A DNA stretch of 64,000 nt from the NCBI RefSeq assembly GCF_000161455.1, contig NZ_CM000745.1, positions 3,749,910 through 3,813,909 on the forward strand. Direction: 5' to 3'. Source of the stretch: Bacillus pseudomycoides DSM 12442. Lineage in GTDB: Bacteria; Bacillota; Bacilli; Bacillales; Bacillaceae_G. Position numbers and translations under genes: made by a program. How positions within the stretch are numbered: position 1 is the stretch's first letter; every line of letters begins with the position of its first letter. Shown here one piece after another: positions 26,461-35,568 of this stretch. The notes beneath the pieces were generated by a model that saw only the letters and a list, made by a program, of their open reading frames with translations, had not been told where the DNA came from and ran no database searches.

Positions 26461-26913
26461 ATGAAAGATAATCCTTTGCATCTCGATAATCAGCTTTGCT
26501 TTTCTATTTATGCTTGCTCTAGGGAAGTAACACGCTTTTATCGACCTTATTTAGAAGAAATGGGTATTACGTATCCACAGTACATTACATTATTAGTACT
26601 TTGGGAGCAAGATGGATTAACTGTAAAAGAAATTGGTGAACGTCTATTTTTAGATTCCGGCACTTTAACCCCTATGTTAAAACGCATGGAAACATTAGGA
26701 TTAGTTAAACGTGTTCGTTCTAAGGAAGATGAACGCAAGGTGTGCATTGAACTAACAGAACAAGGACACGCTTTAAAAGAAAAAGCATGTTCATTGCCAA
26801 AAACCATTGCTATCAATTTAGGAATTACAGAGCAAGAATACCGATCATTATTAGTTCAATTAAATAAATTAATTGAAACCATGAAACCAATAAATGATAG
26901 AAAAGGGGAATAA
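26461..26913 (+). CDS. ohrR: MarR-family organic hydroperoxide sensor/repressor OhrR
   Basis: 150 aa from the ATG at 26461; GGAGGG lies six bases upstream, whereas the ATG at 26455 touches it. Winged-helix fold with the reactive N-terminal cysteine in LDNQLCFSIYACS (Cys13; a second Cys at 19). Oxidation of the N-terminal cysteine by organic peroxides releases OhrR from DNA. Two bases upstream of ohr and preceded by its own palindromic operator. Unlike its neighbours it is on the plus strand, and ohrR-ohr separates hemA from ysxC-lonA, which adjoin in B. subtilis as I recall. Confidence 0.95.
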   Translation: MKDNPLHLDNQLCFSIYACSREVTRFYRPYLEEMGITYPQYITLLVLWEQDGLTVKEIGERLFLDSGTLTPMLKRMETLGLVKRVRSKEDERKVCIELTEQGHALKEKACSLPKTIAINLGITEQEYRSLLVQLNKLIETMKPINDRKGE

Positions 26914-26915
26914 GG

Positions 26916-27332
26916 ATGGAAAAATTATACACAGCAACTGTAACTGCAACAGGTGGAAGAAACGGGAAAGTTGTTTCTGAAGACGGCATTCTAAACCTTG
27001 ATGTGAAGATGCCAAAAGCATTAGGCGGTATGGGCGGCGAAGCAACGAACCCAGAACAATTATTTGCAGCTGGTTATGCAGCATGCTTTGATAGTGCATT
27101 ACAACTTGTTATTCGTACAAAACGTGTAAAAGTAGAAAGTACAGAAGTGACAGCTCATATTTCAATTGGGAAAGATACGGACGGTGGTTTTGGATTATCT
27201 GCTGTACTTGATGTACGTGTAGCTGGCGTTTCTCATGCTGAAGCACGAGAGCTTGTAGAAGCTGCACATGGCGTATGTCCATATTCAAAAGCGACTAGAG
27301 GAAATATTGAAGTTACATTAAACGTACTATAA
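26916..27332 (+). CDS. ohr: Organic hydroperoxide resistance protein Ohr
   Basis: 138 aa, OsmC/Ohr fold. The two active-site cysteines are Cys57 (GYAACFDSAL) and Cys121 (HGVCPYSKATRGN), the peroxidatic and resolving pair of Ohr peroxidases that reduce organic hydroperoxides using lipoylated proteins. Co-transcribed with its repressor ohrR two bases upstream. Confidence 0.96.
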   Translation: MEKLYTATVTATGGRNGKVVSEDGILNLDVKMPKALGGMGGEATNPEQLFAAGYAACFDSALQLVIRTKRVKVESTEVTAHISIGKDTDGGFGLSAVLDVRVAGVSHAEARELVEAAHGVCPYSKATRGNIEVTLNVL

Positions 27333-27338
27333 GTAAAC

Positions 27339-27372
27339 AAAAAAACGTGCGACGAATCGTCACACGTTTTTT
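27339..27372. terminator. Bidirectional terminator between ohr and ysxC
   Basis: AAAAAACGTGxGACG / CGTCxCACGTTTTTT between convergent genes, with A/T runs on both sides. Confidence 0.9.
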
Positions 27373-27956
27373 GTTTTTGTAAACTTATGAATGGCTTTCC
27401 ACGCTTCTTCTTTTCCAAGCCCTGTTTCCGATGAAAATAGAACAACTTCATCACCTTGTTCAATATCAAGCGTTTCTTTCACAACCTTCAAATGCTTTTG
27501 CCATTTCCCTTTCGGAATTTTATCGGCTTTTGTTGCAATGATGATTGTTGGAATTTCATAATGCTTTAAGAAATCATACATCATAACATCATCGTTTGTC
27601 GGCGGGTGACGTAGATCAACTACTAATACAGCCGCATCTAATTGCTCACGCGTTGTAAAATAGGTTTCAATCATTCTGCCCCATGCCGCTCGCTCTGTTT
27701 TCGATACTTTCGCATATCCATAACCTGGAACATCGACAAAATGCATCATTTCATTAATTAAGAAAAAGTTGAGTGTCTGCGTTTTTCCTGGTTTAGAAGA
27801 AATACGCACTAACTTTTTACGATTTAAAATTTTATTAATAAAGGAAGACTTCCCAACATTAGAACGACCTGCTAATGCAATTTCTGGTAAGTCACCATCT
27901 GGATATTGTTCTGGTTTAACAGCACTAATGACAATATCTGCTTTTGTTACTTTCAT
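27360..27956 (-). CDS. ysxC: Ribosome biogenesis GTPase YsxC (EngB family)
   Basis: 198 aa. TRAFAC GTPase with G1 GRSNVGKSS (about 31-39), G3 DVPGYGYA and G4 TKADK. Acts in 50S subunit assembly and is essential in B. subtilis. Its ATG overlaps the lonA TGA (ATGA), so the two genes are translationally coupled. Confidence 0.97.
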   Translation of the reverse strand: MKVTKADIVISAVKPEQYPDGDLPEIALAGRSNVGKSSFINKILNRKKLVRISSKPGKTQTLNFFLINEMMHFVDVPGYGYAKVSKTERAAWGRMIETYFTTREQLDAAVLVVDLRHPPTNDDVMMYDFLKHYEIPTIIIATKADKIPKGKWQKHLKVVKETLDIEQGDEVVLFSSETGLGKEEAWKAIHKFTKTKNV

Positions 27957-30283
27957 TGTTTCACTCCTACTAATGCGTGCTCCAATACTTCGTCTAAATG
28001 AGACACAAGCACAAACGTAAGGTTTTCTTTTACGCTTTCTGGAATATCATCTAAATCCTTTTCATTTTCGGCTGGCAAAATAATTTTTGTTAAGCCTGCG
28101 CGATGAGCACTTAATGTTTTTTCTTTTAAACCACCGATTGGTAATACACGACCACGAAGGGTAATTTCACCTGTCATCCCTACTTCTTTACTGACAGGTA
28201 CACCTGTCAATGCGGAAATAAGCGCCGTTGCCATCGTAATACCAGCTGATGGACCATCCTTTGGCACTGCTCCTTCTGGAACATGAATATGGATGTCATT
28301 CTTTTCATGGAAATTTGAATCGATATGAAGTTCTTCTGCACGAGAGCGAATATAACTAAATGCAGCTTGTGCGGATTCTTTCATAACATCCCCAAGTTTC
28401 CCTGTTAAAATTAATTTTCCTTTTCCTGGTGATACAGATACTTCAATTGCGAGTGTATCACCGCCAGCAGCTGTATACGCTAAACCAGTTGCCATTCCAA
28501 CTTGATCTTTCGTTTCAGCTTGCCCATAACGGAATATATGTTTACCAAGTAGGTCTGTAATATTTTTTTCCGTTACAATAATACGTTTACGCTCTTCTGT
28601 TACAATAATCTTTGCTGCTTTACGACAAATCTTTGCAATTTGACGTTCTAACGTTCGAACACCAGCCTCGCGCGTATAGTAGCGAATAATTTCAAGCAGG
28701 GCTTCATCACGAATTTGTAAATTCCCTTTTCGCAAGCCATGTTCTTTTAATTGCTTCGGCAATAAATGTTCACGAGCAATATGTACCTTTTCAATCTCTG
28801 TATAACCAGCAATCGAAATAATTTCCATACGATCAAGGAGCGGACCTGGAATGCTCGCAAGCGTATTTGCAGTTGCAACAAACATTACTTTTGATAGGTC
28901 GTACGGCTCTTCAATATAATGATCGCTAAAATTATGGTTTTGCTCCGGGTCTAATACTTCTAATAATGCAGCAGACGGATCGCCGCGGAAATCATTGGAC
29001 ATCTTATCAATCTCATCTAATAAAAAGACTGGGTTGATTGTTTTTGCCTTCTTCATCCCTTGAATAATACGCCCTGGCATTGCTCCCACATATGTACGAC
29101 GGTGACCACGAATTTCAGATTCATCACGAACACCACCAAGGGAAACACGGACAAAATTACGATTTAACGATGTGGCAATCGAACGAGCTAAAGATGTTTT
29201 CCCAACACCCGGAGGGCCTACTAGACAAAGAATTGGTCCTTTTAAAGAATTTGTTAGCTTTTGTACAGCTAAATATTCCAGTACACGTTCTTTCACTTTC
29301 TCAAGACCATAATGATCTCTATTTAAAATCGTTTCAGAATGTGCTAAATCGATCATATCCTCTGTCGCTTCTGTCCACGGAAGTGCTAATAACCAATCCA
29401 GATAATTGCGAATGACACCACTCTCTGCAGAACTTACTGGCAACTTTTCATAACGATCTAATTCTTTTAGGGCAGCTTTCTTCGTTTCTTCTGGCATTCC
29501 AGCCTCTTCGATTTTTTCGCGAAGTTCCTCTACTTCGCCGCCTTTACCTTCTTTATCACCAAGTTCTGTTTGAATCGCCTTCATTTGTTCACGCAAGAAA
29601 TATTCTTTTTGCGTACGTTCCATCGAACGTTTCACCTTTTGTCCAATTTTCTTTTCTAAACTAAGTAGTTCCTGTTCATCTTGAATAATGGAAATGAGCG
29701 TATGTAATCTTTCTTTCGCTGATCTAATCTCCAAAATTTCTTGCTTTTGTTTTGTTTTAATTGGTAGATGAGAAGAAATTAAATCAGCTAGGCGGCCAGG
29801 TTCTTCAACATCTACTACTGTCGCAAACGTTTCATTCGATATTTTTTTCGAAACTTTAATATATTGCTCGAAATGTTCAAGTAACGTGCGCATTAGAGCC
29901 TTTTCTTCTAGATCGCCTTCTTCTTCCTCTGTTACTGTTTGAATAGAAACCTGTATTACATTTTCTTCTTCAATAAATTCTACAATTTCTGCTCTATGTA
30001 AACCTTCTACAAGGACACGAAGCGTACCGTTCGGCAGTTTTAACATCTGCTTTACTTTCGCTACTGTACCCACACTATATATGTCATCTTCTTTTGGATC
30101 ATCGATATTCATTTCTTTTTGCATCGCTAAAAAGATGATATTTTCATCCATTGCTGCCTGCTCTAGTGCTTGTATTGATTTATCACGTCCTACATCAAGA
30201 TGCAGAACCATCGTTGGATATACGAGAACGCCTCTTAATGGTAGGAGGGGCACAATTCTTTCGTTCGTATTCATACTAGACAT
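27953..30283 (-). CDS. lonA: ATP-dependent protease LonA
   Basis: 776 aa from the ATG at 30283, which follows GGAGGTG; the frame is open 11 codons upstream without a ribosome binding site. N-terminal substrate domain (about 1-300), AAA+ module with Walker A GPPGVGKTS, and the Ser-Lys dyad protease domain (Ser in PKDGPSAGIT, Lys in the block before EKTLSAHRAG). Degrades damaged and regulatory proteins in the cytoplasm. No CtsR or CIRCE operator is visible upstream; a bcr1 repeat lies about 110 bp upstream of the start. Confidence 0.97.
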   Translation of the reverse strand: MSSMNTNERIVPLLPLRGVLVYPTMVLHLDVGRDKSIQALEQAAMDENIIFLAMQKEMNIDDPKEDDIYSVGTVAKVKQMLKLPNGTLRVLVEGLHRAEIVEFIEEENVIQVSIQTVTEEEEGDLEEKALMRTLLEHFEQYIKVSKKISNETFATVVDVEEPGRLADLISSHLPIKTKQKQEILEIRSAKERLHTLISIIQDEQELLSLEKKIGQKVKRSMERTQKEYFLREQMKAIQTELGDKEGKGGEVEELREKIEEAGMPEETKKAALKELDRYEKLPVSSAESGVIRNYLDWLLALPWTEATEDMIDLAHSETILNRDHYGLEKVKERVLEYLAVQKLTNSLKGPILCLVGPPGVGKTSLARSIATSLNRNFVRVSLGGVRDESEIRGHRRTYVGAMPGRIIQGMKKAKTINPVFLLDEIDKMSNDFRGDPSAALLEVLDPEQNHNFSDHYIEEPYDLSKVMFVATANTLASIPGPLLDRMEIISIAGYTEIEKVHIAREHLLPKQLKEHGLRKGNLQIRDEALLEIIRYYTREAGVRTLERQIAKICRKAAKIIVTEERKRIIVTEKNITDLLGKHIFRYGQAETKDQVGMATGLAYTAAGGDTLAIEVSVSPGKGKLILTGKLGDVMKESAQAAFSYIRSRAEELHIDSNFHEKNDIHIHVPEGAVPKDGPSAGITMATALISALTGVPVSKEVGMTGEITLRGRVLPIGGLKEKTLSAHRAGLTKIILPAENEKDLDDIPESVKENLTFVLVSHLDEVLEHALVGVKQ

Positions 30284-30394
30284 AGCACCTCCATAATAAA
30301 TTAAACTCCTGTTCAACTATTTTATATTACAATACACTTGGATGCAATTGCAGAGATTCCTTGCAATTGCAAATCTCCTACTTTTTCTTTCTCT

Positions 30395-30534
30395 ATAAAG
30401 TGAAACTTCCAGCCGTAGGGGCCTTAGTTAACCATCACCAATCGGGCTTTTACAGGTAAGTTGCCCTACCTATTTCCTCCTCTTCTCTCTGGGCTTTGAA
30501 GTAGGGGCTTATTGCCCACGAATAGCGGGATAAA
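30395..30534 (-). repeat. bcr1-type repeat element, copy 2 (inverted relative to copy 1)
   Basis: About 140 bp. Read on the minus strand it starts TTTATCCCGC and ends GGAAGTTTCACTTTAT, flanked by exact TTTAT on both sides, as expected for a target duplication. Its core AAAAGCCCGATTGGTGA is shared with copy 1. It sits between the lonB terminator and lonA, within the gap 30284-30645. Confidence 0.87.
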
Positions 30535-30544
30535 AGAAAAAGGG

Positions 30545-30577
30545 ACCTCGCTTAAGCATACAAACTTAAACGAAGTC
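30545..30577 (-). terminator. Terminator of lonB
   Basis: Imperfect stem CTTCGTTTAAG / CTTAAGCGAGG followed by CCCTTTTTCTTTT in the minus direction, directly before the bcr1 repeat. Confidence 0.7.
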
Positions 30578-30645
30578 TGGCAAATATTACATGTTCTATT
30601 TCCCATTTACCTAAAAGGAAATCACTTCTTAGAACCCGATTTAAT

Positions 30646-32316
30646 TTACATCGATTGTACATCGCCTTCATCTAGCTCGCGATGCACATCAATTTCACGA
30701 TGCAATTTTTCCTGGACGAATGTTAACGCAAAAACTTCTTTTAATTTTCGAACGGGAATAATCTCGATACCCTTTATCGTATATAAAAATGGCTGCATGT
30801 TTTCAGCAGGAATAATAACCTTTTTCGCTCCTGCCTTTTTTGCTGCTTTTACTTTTGCATATACGCCGCCTACTGGTTTTACTTCTCCATGAATACTTAT
30901 TTCTCCGGTCATCGCTATTTCGTTATTCACATACACTTGGTGAAGCGCTGAATATACACCTGTTGCCATTGCAATGCCTGCTGAAGGACCATCAATTGGA
31001 ATACCACCTGGGAAATTAATATGTATATCATATCCTTCTGGTAACAAGTCTAGGGAGCGGAGCACGGTTAATACATTATCAACGGATCCTTTTGCCATAC
31101 TTTTACGGCGAATCGATTTTGTTTGACTACCAATACTCTCTTCTTCCACAATTCCTGTAACATTTATCGTACCTTTTTCCGCAGCTGGGATTGCCATTAC
31201 TTCAATTTCTAATAGCGCCCCTGTATTCGGTCCATATACTGCAAGACCGTTTACAAGACCGATCTTCGGAATTGGATAAATACGCTTTTCATATTTTGGA
31301 GTAAGCTGACTAGAATGTACAACCCATTCAATATCCTCATCTTTAATAAAAGAACGTCCCTCATTAATCGCCATTCCTGCAGAAATTTGCACAAGATTAA
31401 TGGCTTCTCTTCCATTTCTTGCATACATGCCGATCATTTCAACACCTTGTTTTCCAATTTCCATTTTCACTTTTTCAGCTGCATTCTTCGCTACTTTTTG
31501 AATTTCTTCTGTATCAAGTTCACGGAAGAAAACTTCTAAACAACGAGAACGAATAGCAGGAGGAATTTCATCTGGAGAACGAGTTGTCGCTCCGACTAAG
31601 CGGAAATCTGCTGGTAAGCCTTTTTGAAAAATATCATGTATGTATGTTGGAATCATTGAATTTTCTTCACTGTAGTATGCACTTTCCAAAAATACTTTGC
31701 GATCTTCTAATACTTTTAACATTTTATTCATCTGGATTGGATGCAATTCACCAATTTCATCAATAAATAAAATGCCACCATGTGCATCCGTTACGGCACC
31801 TTTTTTCGGTTGTGGAATTCCTGCTTGCCCCATTGCACCTGCACCTTGATAAATCGGATCATGTACCGAGCCAATTAAAGGATCAGCAATGCCACGCTCA
31901 TCAAAGCGGGCAGTTGTTGCATCTAGTTCAATAAATGTTGCATTCATACGAAATGGTGATTTTTGATTTTTCTTCGCTTCTTCTAACACAAGACGTGCTG
32001 CCGCTGTTTTCCCTACCCCAGGAGGTCCATATATAATGACATGCTGCGGGTTCGGTCCACACAGTGCTGCCTTTAATGATCTAATTCCGTCCTCTTGGCC
32101 AACAATATCTAAAAAAGATGTAGGACGTACCTTCTCGGCAAGTGGTTCTGTCAAAGAAATCTCGCGCATTTTGCGAAGTTGTTCTAATTCTTTTTTCGAT
32201 TCTCGATCAATTGAAACTTTTTGTGTTCGCTGGTTTCGGAGCAAATGCCAAAAATACAATCCGACAATTACACCAAAAACAAGTTGAACAAGTAAGAATA
32301 TGTTTGTCCAGCTCAT
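30646..32316 (-). CDS. lonB: Lon-like protease LonB (sporulation type)
   Basis: 556 aa. An N-terminal membrane helix (about 5-22, FLLVQLVFGVIVGLYFW) replaces the large LonA domain. Then come an AAA+ domain with GPPGVGKTAAA and a Lon protease domain with the catalytic serine in PIDGPSAGIAMATG. In B. subtilis LonB is made in the forespore under sigma-F. Lies upstream of lonA and downstream of clpX, the conserved order. Confidence 0.95.
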   Translation of the reverse strand: MSWTNIFLLVQLVFGVIVGLYFWHLLRNQRTQKVSIDRESKKELEQLRKMREISLTEPLAEKVRPTSFLDIVGQEDGIRSLKAALCGPNPQHVIIYGPPGVGKTAAARLVLEEAKKNQKSPFRMNATFIELDATTARFDERGIADPLIGSVHDPIYQGAGAMGQAGIPQPKKGAVTDAHGGILFIDEIGELHPIQMNKMLKVLEDRKVFLESAYYSEENSMIPTYIHDIFQKGLPADFRLVGATTRSPDEIPPAIRSRCLEVFFRELDTEEIQKVAKNAAEKVKMEIGKQGVEMIGMYARNGREAINLVQISAGMAINEGRSFIKDEDIEWVVHSSQLTPKYEKRIYPIPKIGLVNGLAVYGPNTGALLEIEVMAIPAAEKGTINVTGIVEEESIGSQTKSIRRKSMAKGSVDNVLTVLRSLDLLPEGYDIHINFPGGIPIDGPSAGIAMATGVYSALHQVYVNNEIAMTGEISIHGEVKPVGGVYAKVKAAKKAGAKKVIIPAENMQPFLYTIKGIEIIPVRKLKEVFALTFVQEKLHREIDVHRELDEGDVQSM

Positions 32317-32384
32317 AATTCATTTCCTCCCGCTATGTTTTACCATTTAGTATTTCCTGGGAGGAATAGTGCTAAACATAATAA

Positions 32385-32413
32385 GAAACAGCAATTATAA
32401 AAATTGCTGTTTC
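32385..32413 (-). terminator. Terminator of clpX
   Basis: GAAACAGCAAT / ATTGCTGTTTC hairpin between clpX and lonB. Confidence 0.8.
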
Positions 32414-32422
32414 ATTTTTACA

Positions 32423-33682
32423 CTATGCAGATGTTTTTGTATCGAGTACAGTACCGTCTTGTAACACCAATTTTGGCGGTGCATTGTCTGCTACTGTTTC
32501 TTTTGAAAGAATACACTTCTCGATATCTTTACGAGATGGAAGCTCGAACATTACATCTAGCATTAAGCCTTCAATAATAGAGCGAAGTCCACGAGCACCT
32601 GTTTTACGTTCAATTGCTTTTTTCGCAATTTCAATCAGTGCTCCTTCTTCAAATTCCAACTCAACATCGTCAAGCTCCAATAATTTTTGGAACTGTTTTA
32701 CAAGCGCATTTTTCGGTTTTGTTAAAATATCAACAAGAGCACCTTCATCAAGTGGTTCTAGGTTCGCAATAACCGGAAGACGACCAATAAACTCTGGAAT
32801 TAAACCAAATCGTAAAAGGTCTTCTGGTAATACGTGAGATAAAACATGCTTTTCATTTACATCAGCATTTTTCTTCTCTGAACCAAATCCAATTACTTTT
32901 TCACCAAGGCGACGTTTAATAATTGGCTCAATACCATCAAACGCACCACCACAAATGAATAAGATGTTCGTTGTATCAATTTGAATAAACTCTTGATGCG
33001 GATGTTTACGACCACCTTGAGGCGGAACGCTTGCTACAGTACCCTCTAAAATTTTCAGAAGGGCCTGCTGTACACCCTCACCAGATACATCACGTGTAAT
33101 TGATGGATTTTCTGACTTACGCGCCACTTTATCAATCTCATCAATATAAATGATTCCTTTTTCAGCTTTCTCTACATCATAATCAGCTGCTTGAATAAGT
33201 TTTAGTAAGATGTTTTCTACATCTTCCCCTACATATCCAGCTTCTGTTAAAGATGTTGCGTCCGCGATTGCAAATGGAACATTTAAAATACGCGCTAATG
33301 TTTGTGCCAATAATGTTTTACCACTACCTGTTGGCCCGATAAGTGCGATATTACTTTTCGCCAATTCTACATCATCAATTTTGCTGTTAGAATTGATGCG
33401 TTTGTAATGATTATATACCGCTACCGCTAATGCTTTCTTCGCATTATCTTGTCCGATTACATACTCATCTAAGATTTCACGAATTTCTACCGGTTTCGGT
33501 ACATCTTTGAATTCTACTTCTTCGTCCTTCGCAAGCTCCTCTTGCACAATCTCTGTACAAAGCTCAATGCACTCATCACAAATGTAAACACCAGGACCAG
33601 CAACAAGCTTTCGGACTTGCGTTTGTGTTTTACCACAGAAAGAACATTTTAATTGCCCTTTTTCATCATTAAATTTAAACAT
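32423..33682 (-). CDS. clpX: ClpX, ATPase subunit of the ClpXP protease
   Basis: 419 aa from the ATG at 33682 (MFKFNDEKGQLKCSFCG), preceded by AAGGGGTG; an open frame 25 codons upstream lacks support. N-terminal C4 zinc finger (CSFCG...CDEC, about residues 13-40), AAA+ Walker A GPTGSGKTL, and the IGF loop (VIGFG) that docks on ClpP. Unfolds substrates for ClpP or acts alone as an unfoldase. Confidence 0.98.
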   Translation of the reverse strand: MFKFNDEKGQLKCSFCGKTQTQVRKLVAGPGVYICDECIELCTEIVQEELAKDEEVEFKDVPKPVEIREILDEYVIGQDNAKKALAVAVYNHYKRINSNSKIDDVELAKSNIALIGPTGSGKTLLAQTLARILNVPFAIADATSLTEAGYVGEDVENILLKLIQAADYDVEKAEKGIIYIDEIDKVARKSENPSITRDVSGEGVQQALLKILEGTVASVPPQGGRKHPHQEFIQIDTTNILFICGGAFDGIEPIIKRRLGEKVIGFGSEKKNADVNEKHVLSHVLPEDLLRFGLIPEFIGRLPVIANLEPLDEGALVDILTKPKNALVKQFQKLLELDDVELEFEEGALIEIAKKAIERKTGARGLRSIIEGLMLDVMFELPSRKDIEKCILSKETVADNAPPKLVLQDGTVLDTKTSA

Positions 33683-33914
33683 ATTTTCACACCCCTTACA
33701 AAGTGCTAATATCTTGCCTTCGTATGTACACGATAAATGTATCGTATGTAAATACATATTATGTCACTACGTGGCGAGAAATACAAATAATATGACTAGT
33801 TATGTACAAATAAAAAATTTTTAAAACTTTTGAAATATGTATATTCGACTTTAGAAGGATCATTTCCTTCTTCATCGAAAAGTTTTATAAATATATTTAT
33901 ATCTATATTTATAA

Positions 33915-33945
33915 AACAAGGCACGATCCAAAATCGCGCCTTGTT
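33915..33945 (-). terminator. Terminator of tig
   Basis: AACAAGGCxCGAT / ATCGxGCCTTGTT hairpin with a T-rich run in the minus direction, just past the tig stop. Confidence 0.85.
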
Positions 33946-33951
33946 ATTTTA

Positions 33952-35235
33952 TTATGCAGCTTTGCTGTTGTCTACTAAGAAGTCTACAGCTTTACGAACT
34001 TTAATGTCTTCAGATAAAGCATCTAAGCTTCCAAGAGCTTGTGTGATAGCGTCAACTGGCATATTGTACATTGCAGCCATTTTTTCAACTTCTGCAGTTA
34101 CTTCTTCTTCAGTAACTTCGATGTTTTCAGCTTCAATGATCGCTTCAAGAACAAGGTTGATTCTTACACGTTTTTGTGCATCTTCTTTCATTTGTTCTTT
34201 TAACTTGTCAGCGTCAGTACCTGTGAATTGGTAGTAAAGCTCAAGGTTCATACCTTGTTGGCTTAAGCGTTGTTCGAATTCACGAATCATACGATCTAAC
34301 TCAGTTTCGATCATAGCTTCTGGAATTTCGATTTCAGCGTTATCAGCAGCTTTTTCTACTACTTCGTCACGAACTTTGTGCTCAGCTTCGTGCTTTTTGC
34401 CTTCTTCTAAGTTTGTACGAAGTTTTGCTTTTAACTCTTCAAGAGTTGCAACTTCTTCGTCTGCATCTTTAGCGAACTCGTCATCTAAAGCTGGAAGTTC
34501 TTTTGCTTTAATTTCATGAACTGTCACTTTAAATGTTGCTGGTTTACCAGCAAGTTCTTCTGCATGGTACTCTTCTGGGAATGATACTTCAACGTCTTTT
34601 GACTCGCCAGCTTTTAGACCAATTAATTGCTCTTCAAAACCTGGGATGAATGTACCAGAACCGATTGCTAGAGAGTAGTTCTCGCCTTTTCCGCCTTCGA
34701 ATGCTTCGCCATCAACGAAACCTTCAAAGTCGATTACAGCTGTATCGCCGTTTTCAGCAGTACCTTCTTCTTTAACAACTAGTTCAGCTTGACGCTCTTG
34801 TAAAGATTGTAATTCGTTCTCTACATCTTCGTCAGTTACAGTTGTTTCAACTTTTTCTACTGCTAGTCCTTTGTATTCACCTAATTTAACTTCAGGTTTT
34901 ACAGTAACTTTTGCAGTGAAGATTAAGTTTTCATTTTTCTCGAACTTCTCGATGTCGATTTCAGGATGAGCAACTGGGAAGATACCAGTTTCATCGATTG
35001 CTTCACCGTATGCTTTTGGTAAGATAATATCTAAAGCATCTTGGTATAAAGATTCAATACCAAAGCGTTGTTCGAATAACGGACGAGGCATTTTTCCTTT
35101 ACGGAAACCAGGTACGTTAATTGTTTTTACTACTTTTTTGAACGCAGCGTCGATAGAGTTGTTTACTTCTTTAGCATCAACTTCGATTGTTAAAACGCCA
35201 ACGTTACCTTCTAATTTTTCCCATTTTGCAGCCAT
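33952..35235 (-). CDS. tig: Trigger factor (ribosome-associated chaperone, PPIase)
   Basis: 427 aa. The ribosome-docking signature GFRKGKMPRPLFEQRFG is at about residues 43-60, the FKBP-type PPIase domain at about 160-240, and the C-terminal chaperone arms follow. Binds L23 at the exit tunnel and folds nascent chains. A GGAGGG ribosome binding site precedes the ATG. Its upstream gap of 333 bp holds several hairpins. Confidence 0.98.
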   Translation of the reverse strand: MAAKWEKLEGNVGVLTIEVDAKEVNNSIDAAFKKVVKTINVPGFRKGKMPRPLFEQRFGIESLYQDALDIILPKAYGEAIDETGIFPVAHPEIDIEKFEKNENLIFTAKVTVKPEVKLGEYKGLAVEKVETTVTDEDVENELQSLQERQAELVVKEEGTAENGDTAVIDFEGFVDGEAFEGGKGENYSLAIGSGTFIPGFEEQLIGLKAGESKDVEVSFPEEYHAEELAGKPATFKVTVHEIKAKELPALDDEFAKDADEEVATLEELKAKLRTNLEEGKKHEAEHKVRDEVVEKAADNAEIEIPEAMIETELDRMIREFEQRLSQQGMNLELYYQFTGTDADKLKEQMKEDAQKRVRINLVLEAIIEAENIEVTEEEVTAEVEKMAAMYNMPVDAITQALGSLDALSEDIKVRKAVDFLVDNSKAA

Positions 35236-35299
35236 TTATTCTTTCCCTCCAACTATAATAATGTATGCACATACCTCTACAGATTGAGATTTTCATTAT

Positions 35300-35490
35300 T
35301 TCTTTTTTAGAAACAACAAAAGCATGAAAGCCAATTTATTTAAGCTTTCTAATCTTCTAGCAATAAGCCTTAAGACACGCGATTCTCAATCTATTATTTG
35401 TCTATAAGACAAACACGGTATATTTTGTTCGAGAATAATATGAAACATATTAAGTAAGAGAATTATACTTCTCTCCTCTTACAAGCAGGC
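35300..35490 (-). other. Structured untranslated region upstream of tig
   Basis: Between tig and ysoA (35236-35568) there is no gene. Three short inverted repeats are visible on the minus strand: TAAGAG...CTCTTA, TTTGTCT-tat-AGACAAA and GAAAGC...GCTTTC. The last lies about 90 nt before the tig start. They may form a structured tig leader. No known riboswitch core is recognised. Confidence 0.4.
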
Positions 35491-35568
35491 ATAATTCAGC
35501 CTTTTGCAACCCTTACATTATAACATAGAATATTCTCGTTTCAATAACTGAACGATTCTTTTTCATAA

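Noticed and set aside
33683..33760. CIRCE or CtsR operator upstream of clpX
   Set aside because: AAGTGCTAA-like bases are present but no matching inverted partner or tandem heptad.
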